The position numbers and the translations under genes are program-made. Under the pieces are notes generated by a model. That model had not been told where the DNA came from and did no database searches. It saw only the letters and a list, made by a program, of their open reading frames with translations. Positions 15,720-20,331 of a stretch of DNA of 20,331 nucleotides are shown here, piece by piece. Within the stretch, counting starts at the first letter, position 1. Every line of letters starts with the position of its first letter. Where the stretch lies: the NCBI GenBank assembly GCA_020636445.1, contig JACJXV010000053.1:1-20331 (forward strand), written 5' to 3'. The DNA comes from Lewinellaceae bacterium. GTDB lineage: Bacteria > Bacteroidota > Bacteroidia > Chitinophagales > Saprospiraceae.

Positions 15720-18575
15720 ATGATGAAGCAACGTCTACTACTGTTCGCATTGCTATGCGGACTATCCATGGGTGCTTTTGCCCAAACCAAAATGCTGGAA
15801 AAAGTTACCCAGCGCCCCGGAGAATTAGTTATCTCCTACGAAAAATACCAACTGGCTAACGGCCTGACCCTGGTTATTCACGAAGACCACTCCGACCCGG
15901 TAGTCCATGTAGATGTGACCTACCACGTGGGTTCGGCCCGGGAGGAAATCGGCAAATCCGGTTTTGCCCACTTCTTTGAACACATGATGTTCCAGGGCTC
16001 TGATAATGTTGCCGATGAAGAACATTTCAAAATCGTCACCGAGTCCGGAGGAACCCTGAACGGATCTACCAACCGCGACCGGACCAACTACTTTGAAACA
16101 GTACCCAGCAATCAGCTGGCAACCGCCCTCTGGCTGGAAGCAGACCGGATGGGTTTTCTGTTGGATGCAGTTACGCAGCCCAAATTCGAGGTCCAGCGCT
16201 CTACGGTTAAAAATGAGCGCGGCCAAAACTACGATAACCGCCCCTATGGCCTGGCGCGGGAAGTGGCTGCCAAAAGCCTTTACCCCTACGGACACCCATA
16301 CTCCTGGTTAACGATCGGCTACATTGAAGATCTGAACCGTGTGGACGTAAATGACCTGAAGCGCTTTTTCCTGCGCTGGTATGGCCCAAACAATGCTACC
16401 CTGACCATTGGCGGCGATGTGAATCCCAAAGAGGTAGTTAGCCTGGTGGAAAAGTACTTCGGCTCCATCCCTGCTGGCCCGGCAGTAAACAATATGCCCG
16501 CAATGACTCCGGTTCTGGACCGGGATCGCTACGTTTCCTATGTGGATAATTACATCCGCTTCCCGATGCTGATGATGACCATTCCTACGGTGCCTGCCTA
16601 TCATCCGGATGAAACTGCCCTGGACTGTTTGGCTGACCTCCTGGGTGGAAGCAAAACATCCCCGATGTATCAGCAACTGGTCAAAAATCAGAAAGCACTA
16701 CAGGCAAGCGCCCGCAACAGCACCGACGAACTGGCGGGCGAGTTCACCATCAGTATTATCCCCTCTCCAGGGCAAACCCTCGCCGATATTGAACAGGTTG
16801 CCCGGCAAGCGATGGTTGACTTGCGCAATGGGGAAATCACACCCGAGAAAGTTGAGCGTTTCAAAACAGCAACCGAAGCCAGAATTATCAATAGTCTGGC
16901 CAGTGTGCGTGGCAAGGTTACACAACTGGCTGCCTACCAAACCTTTACCAGCAACCCCAATCAATTACCCATACAGCTTAAGGCTATCCGGGCGCTTACC
17001 GTTGCCGATGTGCAGCGGGTTTTCGATCAGTATATTGCCGGCAAACCTGCCGTTATCCTGAGTGTATTACCCAAAACCGGCAAGGTAGAACCTGCTGCCG
17101 CCGATAACTACACCGTCAACGAACAGGGCTACCAGGCTCCGGCCGATCAGTACCAGGGACTAACGTACCAAAAGCCCAAGGATAACTTCGACCGCAGCAA
17201 AAAACCTACTGCTGGTAAAAATCCAGTGATCAAGGTGCCGCCTTTCTGGACAAATACAATGGCGAATGGAATTAAAGTCATTGGCACCCGCAACAGCGAA
17301 ACCCCAACCGTATCCATCCAGCTGTCTATCAAAGGAGGCCAACGTCTCGATCCCATGGATAAAATCGGACTGGCCAGCCTGGCCGCGCAAATGATGCGGG
17401 AAGGAACCGAAAACTACAGCGCTGAAGCATTTGAAGAGGCCCTCGAAGCCCTGGGCTCCAGTATCTCTGTCTTTGCCGGAGAGGATGGAATGAGCATTAG
17501 TTTAAATACGCTGGTTAAAAATTTGGACCCTAGCCTCAAACTATTGAATGAACGCCTCTTCCTGTCCAAATTTGAAGCAGCGGATTTCGACCGTGTGAAA
17601 ACCTCTACCCTACGGGGTATTGCCAACCGCACGACGCAAGCCGCCACCGTAGCAACCGATGTTTTCAACACCCTACTTTATGGCAAGGAGGATCTCCGGG
17701 CTTACCCTACCAGCGGTACCGAAGCTACCGTAGCCAACATTACGCTGGAAGATGTAAAAGCTTTCTACCAGCAAAATTTGAGTGCAAAGCTCACCGATGT
17801 AGTAATCGTAGGTGATGTAGATGAAAAAACCATCCTGCCTAAGCTGGATTTTCTGAAAAAAATGCCAGCCCTGGATGTCGCCATACCTGCCATGGCCACT
17901 CCGGCAAATCCGGATAAAACCCGACTCTATTTAGTGGATATACCTAAAGCCGCCCAATCGGAGATCCGCATTGGTTATATGGGTATCCCGTATGACGCTA
18001 CCGGAGAATACTACCGTACTTATCTGATGAACTACCCTCTGGGCGGCGCGTTCAATAGCCGTATCAACCTAAACCTACGGGAAGACAAAGGGTATACCTA
18101 CGGGGCTCGGTCAGGCTTCCGCGGAACGGATGTAGCCGGTCCTTTTACCGCTTCGGCAGGTGTAAGAGCTACCGCTACCGACAGCTCCGTAGTTGAATTC
18201 ATGAAGGAAATCCAACTGTACCACGACAAGGGAGTTACCGCCGATGAACTGGCCTTTATGAAAAGTTCTATTGGCCAGCGTGATGCGCTAGCCTACGAAA
18301 CAGGCTTCCAGAAAGCCGGCTTCCTCCGGCAGATGATCACCTATAATCTACCAAAAGATTTTACTGTCAAGCAGAATGAGATCCTGCAGAAAATAACCCA
18401 GGCCGACATCAATGCCCTGGCCAAAAAGCAACTCAAGCCTGACCATGCCTTTATTGTAGTGGTGGGTGATAAAGAGTTGATTATGCCAGGCCTGCAAAAA
18501 CTGGGCTACGAAATCATTGAACTGGACAAAACGGGCAATCCCATGACCTCCGCAAGTGGAGGACAGGATCGCTAA
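15720..18575 (+). CDS. Exported M16 family zinc metalloprotease, two-domain chain
   Basis: A 951-residue protein with a signal peptide (basic MMKQR, then LLLFALLCGLSMGAFA, cleavage near residue 21), so it is periplasmic or at the outer membrane. The N-terminal half has the inverted zinc motif HFFEH (H84, E87, H88) and the third ligand E166 in VKNERGQNYD, so this half should be catalytic. The second half starts at about 510 with NTMANGIKVIGTRN. It lacks HxxEH, but keeps the substrate-binding R/Y segment FNSRINLNLREDKGYTYGA (about 777-795). This is the usual arrangement of a pair of M16 halves fused in one chain, as in pitrilysin-like enzymes and the Bacteroidota pqqL-like group, which digest peptides in a closed chamber. 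ATG 15723 is an alternative start. A strong terminator follows the stop at 18575. Confidence 0.95.
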   Translation: MMKQRLLLFALLCGLSMGAFAQTKMLEKVTQRPGELVISYEKYQLANGLTLVIHEDHSDPVVHVDVTYHVGSAREEIGKSGFAHFFEHMMFQGSDNVADEEHFKIVTESGGTLNGSTNRDRTNYFETVPSNQLATALWLEADRMGFLLDAVTQPKFEVQRSTVKNERGQNYDNRPYGLAREVAAKSLYPYGHPYSWLTIGYIEDLNRVDVNDLKRFFLRWYGPNNATLTIGGDVNPKEVVSLVEKYFGSIPAGPAVNNMPAMTPVLDRDRYVSYVDNYIRFPMLMMTIPTVPAYHPDETALDCLADLLGGSKTSPMYQQLVKNQKALQASARNSTDELAGEFTISIIPSPGQTLADIEQVARQAMVDLRNGEITPEKVERFKTATEARIINSLASVRGKVTQLAAYQTFTSNPNQLPIQLKAIRALTVADVQRVFDQYIAGKPAVILSVLPKTGKVEPAAADNYTVNEQGYQAPADQYQGLTYQKPKDNFDRSKKPTAGKNPVIKVPPFWTNTMANGIKVIGTRNSETPTVSIQLSIKGGQRLDPMDKIGLASLAAQMMREGTENYSAEAFEEALEALGSSISVFAGEDGMSISLNTLVKNLDPSLKLLNERLFLSKFEAADFDRVKTSTLRGIANRTTQAATVATDVFNTLLYGKEDLRAYPTSGTEATVANITLEDVKAFYQQNLSAKLTDVVIVGDVDEKTILPKLDFLKKMPALDVAIPAMATPANPDKTRLYLVDIPKAAQSEIRIGYMGIPYDATGEYYRTYLMNYPLGGAFNSRINLNLREDKGYTYGARSGFRGTDVAGPFTASAGVRATATDSSVVEFMKEIQLYHDKGVTADELAFMKSSIGQRDALAYETGFQKAGFLRQMITYNLPKDFTVKQNEILQKITQADINALAKKQLKPDHAFIVVVGDKELIMPGLQKLGYEIIELDKTGNPMTSASGGQDR

Positions 18576-18596
18576 TACCGTTTTTTTCACTATTGG

Positions 18597-18637
18597 GGCC
18601 TCCTGGGTTTTGGTCAAAACCCAGGAGGCCTTTTTTT
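18597..18637 (+). terminator. Intrinsic terminator of the M16 protease gene
   Basis: A perfect 15-base stem (18597-18611 with 18616-18630), loop GGTC, followed by seven T residues (18631-18637). It begins 22 bases after the stop. This is the clearest terminator in the window. Confidence 0.95.
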
Positions 18638-18650
18638 ATTTACACCTTTC

Positions 18651-18671
18651 CTGCCTACTGCCCACTGCTCA
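18651..18671. repeat. Heptanucleotide repeat CTGCnnA x3
   Basis: CTGC cores start at 18651, 18658 and 18665. The complementary strand reads GCAGTGGGCAGTAGGCAG, the same GCAGTnn heptamer seen at 11096-11120. Confidence 0.55.
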
Positions 18672-18789
18672 CCCGCCTTCGCAGCAGAGATTAATCGGCA
18701 AAACACCCGGAACATACCAATTCATGGTCCGTTTTCGTTTGGAGAAGACAAATTCATGCAAATCCAACTTGCTTTTCCCCATTTAACCC

Positions 18790-19644
18790 ATGACCATGCT
18801 GATCCTAATCTCTTTATTGAGCACCTTTCTCACCTGGAGTCCCCTTTTCGCTGGTAATCCCAAAACCCTCGACCTTACCCTGGCCGTGGAACAAGGTTTG
18901 ATTACCTGCGAAGCACAGGGCCTGGGAGGTCATTCGGAAAAAAGCATCCAATTAGCGATCCGCAATACCGGAAAAAAAGGCCTGCGGATACGGATTCCGT
19001 CTGGGCAGCAATTCATTGCCAAAGATAGCACGGAGCAAGACCTCATCAATATTCATGAACTACTGGTCGCCCTGGAAGGAGGGCAACGCCGTACGGTAAG
19101 CCTCTACGCCAACTGTACCGAAGCCCATGACGCGTCTCCTGGCAGCTCCAGTGTATTCCTTTTAGGAGCTATGGCTAGTGGCCAACTGCTTCGGGTAACG
19201 CATTTGCTGGATAGCATGCGCCTTTATGCCAATGAAGCAGCCCAGGCAGCTATCTGGGCCGTAAGCGATGGAAATCCTTTGGAGCATATCGCCCATCCGC
19301 AACTGGCATTAGCCGTAGCGCAAACGTTGGGCAAAGAACCGCCCGCCTATCTCATCCGGCTACAGCAGCGCAGTGTAGCTGGCCAGCCCGCTTACCAATA
19401 TCATCCCTTGCGAATGGAAGGTACTTTTCGTTACGAGCTAAGTGAAGATACAATAGTGAGCTTTGGCTTATTCAACGAAGCCGGAGAACCGGTTCGCTAT
19501 TTCCTGGAAAACCAATCCCATCACCGGGGCCGGAATCAGTTTCAGTTTCAGTTTGAAATCAGCAATTTGCCGCAAGGCCAGTATACCGCCCGCCTGGTAA
19601 ATCAAGCCGGTACTGTTATCAAATCTATGGCAGTGCGTTTTTGA
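18790..19644 (+). CDS. Exported protein with thioester-like Cys/AQxAIW motifs and a C-terminal beta domain
   Basis: A 284-residue protein of unknown function. A signal peptide covers about 1-21 (LILISLLSTFLTWSPLFA). Residues 25-165 form one domain: LAIRNTGKKGLRIRIPSGQQF (55-75), VSLYANCTEAHDASPG with C109, then ANEAAQAAIWAVSDG (147-161). The C109 and Q152 pair, with AQAAIW, recalls the Cys...TQxAIW arrangement of thioester adhesin domains; the resemblance is mine and untested. Residues about 208-284 (TIVSFGLFNEAGEPV, LPQGQYTARLVNQAGTVIKS) look like the FlgD-like or type IX sorting domain of Bacteroidota, ending in basic-aromatic RF. ATG 18790 is the start; ATG 18796 is an alternative. The strong terminator and heptamer repeats separate it from the protease. 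A two-TM protein gene follows 46 bases later. Confidence 0.7.
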   Translation: MTMLILISLLSTFLTWSPLFAGNPKTLDLTLAVEQGLITCEAQGLGGHSEKSIQLAIRNTGKKGLRIRIPSGQQFIAKDSTEQDLINIHELLVALEGGQRRTVSLYANCTEAHDASPGSSSVFLLGAMASGQLLRVTHLLDSMRLYANEAAQAAIWAVSDGNPLEHIAHPQLALAVAQTLGKEPPAYLIRLQQRSVAGQPAYQYHPLRMEGTFRYELSEDTIVSFGLFNEAGEPVRYFLENQSHHRGRNQFQFQFEISNLPQGQYTARLVNQAGTVIKSMAVRF

Positions 19645-19690
19645 TATCTCCATCGCGAAGTGGTTGGGAGAATTTTCGTATTTTCCATGC

Positions 19691-20221
19691 ATGGAAACTG
19701 ATAATTCGCAGCCTGAAAAAAATGACCACGTAGCTGACCATACGGAAGAGCTGGCAATTTTTGCCACCAGCCGCTACCGGATTACGCCCACCCTTACCCT
19801 CGTTTTAGCCACTTTGACGGGGCTAATGCTTATGAATACCAGCATCCTCCTGGGGCTACACCTGCTTATCTCCTGCATTTTACTGATTGTGGGCATCCTG
19901 CTGGTCTTTGCCGTCCTGGGAGGAAAAGTATCTTTTACTGTGCGGAGTACGGATTTGGAACAGGTAATCACGCCCTTTTTTGCGCAGTATGGCTATATTA
20001 AACCCCTGCGGCGCACCATCTCCTGGGAGGAAATTACCGCCCTACGCAGAGGTATGCTAGGGACTGACTCACGCAAGACTGTTTCGTTCATACAACTCAC
20101 ATTGAAAACACCTCCCTACTCGCTGATTATCCGCAATACTGACCAATCGCCAGCATTTCCGGATTTTTGCCAACAACTCCAGGAACAGTTCGAACGCCAC
20201 CAGGACCAAAATAACCAGTAG
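19691..20221 (+). CDS. Two-TM protein with a PH-like C-terminal domain, function unknown
   Basis: A 176-residue protein. An acidic hydrophilic N-terminus (1-20) is followed by a strand at 22-31, two membrane helices (about 33-49 and 54-76) and a cytoplasmic domain of about 95 residues. This domain contains ISWEEITALRRG (110-121), FIQLTLKTPPYSLIIRN (133-149) and a C-terminal helix, PDFCQQLQEQFERHQDQ. The order (strands, then a helix, after a TM hairpin) resembles bacterial PH domains, which are typical small membrane-linked modules; this is an inference from the pattern, not a match. The open frame reaches back to TTG 19664; ATG 19691 is used. It is 46 bases after the exported-protein gene on the same strand and may be co-transcribed. 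Confidence 0.65.
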   Translation: METDNSQPEKNDHVADHTEELAIFATSRYRITPTLTLVLATLTGLMLMNTSILLGLHLLISCILLIVGILLVFAVLGGKVSFTVRSTDLEQVITPFFAQYGYIKPLRRTISWEEITALRRGMLGTDSRKTVSFIQLTLKTPPYSLIIRNTDQSPAFPDFCQQLQEQFERHQDQNNQ

Positions 20222-20302
20222 CCGTTAAACAAACTCCTGTGGCAAAACAAAAGTGACCTACCCCTGGTGACAAATGCCATCAGGAGGTGTTTTTCCTGCC
20301 CC

Positions 20303-20310
20303 TACCTTTG
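20303..20310 (+). promoter_or_regulatory. Candidate promoter -7 box near the right edge
   Basis: TACCTTTG matches TAnnTTTG exactly, in the spacer after the last gene. No TTG stands at a suitable upstream distance. It may drive a gene beyond the window; the start of that gene is not visible. Confidence 0.35.
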
Positions 20311-20331
20311 CCCCGAACAAACCTTACCAGC

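Noticed and set aside
18790..19644. Confident assignment to type IX secretion
   Set aside because: The C-terminal segment resembles the sorting domain, but the similarity is weak; it stays a suggestion in the gene entry.
19664..19690. Extended start of the two-TM protein
   Set aside because: It begins at TTG; ATG 19691 gives a plausible N-terminus.

Overview
The window looks like chromosomal DNA of a Bacteroidota bacterium, probably near Saprospiraceae/Lewinella. That placement is an inference. It rests on TAnnTTTG-type promoter boxes, start sites mostly without Shine-Dalgarno sequences, a DUF3667 protein, a PhoD-like lipoprotein, a secreted protein with a type IX-like C-terminal fold, and the general character of the coding sequence. 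No phage, plasmid, CRISPR, rRNA or tRNA genes were seen.

Positions 1-9004 are all on the minus strand. The glutamate synthase operon gltB-gltD (gltD cut by the left edge) follows a leader with two candidate promoters. Upstream of it lie a strong terminator, a PhoD-like phosphatase lipoprotein, a DUF3667 membrane protein and a Gfo/Idh/MocA oxidoreductase. A 420-bp divergent spacer full of palindromic repeats separates these from a plus-strand BASS-family transporter (apparently nearly leaderless) and an unrecognised exported protein. A minus-strand (alpha/alpha)6-barrel glycosidase-like protein converges on that pair. Next come 790 bp without a convincing gene, a YegP/DUF1508 protein, and another repeat-rich spacer.

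The right part is on the plus strand. It holds a sulfotransferase-like protein followed by a class IV (branched-chain-like) aminotransferase, a large palindromic repeat, a two-halved M16 metalloprotease with a textbook terminator, an exported protein with a possible Cys-Gln thioester motif, and a two-TM protein of unknown function. The window ends in a promoter-like box for a gene beyond it.

Metabolically, GltBD makes glutamate from glutamine and 2-oxoglutarate, and the class IV aminotransferase probably uses glutamate/2-oxoglutarate as amino donor/acceptor. The most interesting points are the sulfotransferase-aminotransferase pair, which matches a fused protein known in plants; three unrelated spacers carrying degenerate heptanucleotide-periodic repeats; a set of mosaic palindromic repeats; a glycosidase-like protein that seems to lack its catalytic acids; and the thioester-like exported protein. 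Several longest open frames here begin at TTG codons; in each case an internal ATG that fits the protein family was chosen instead.
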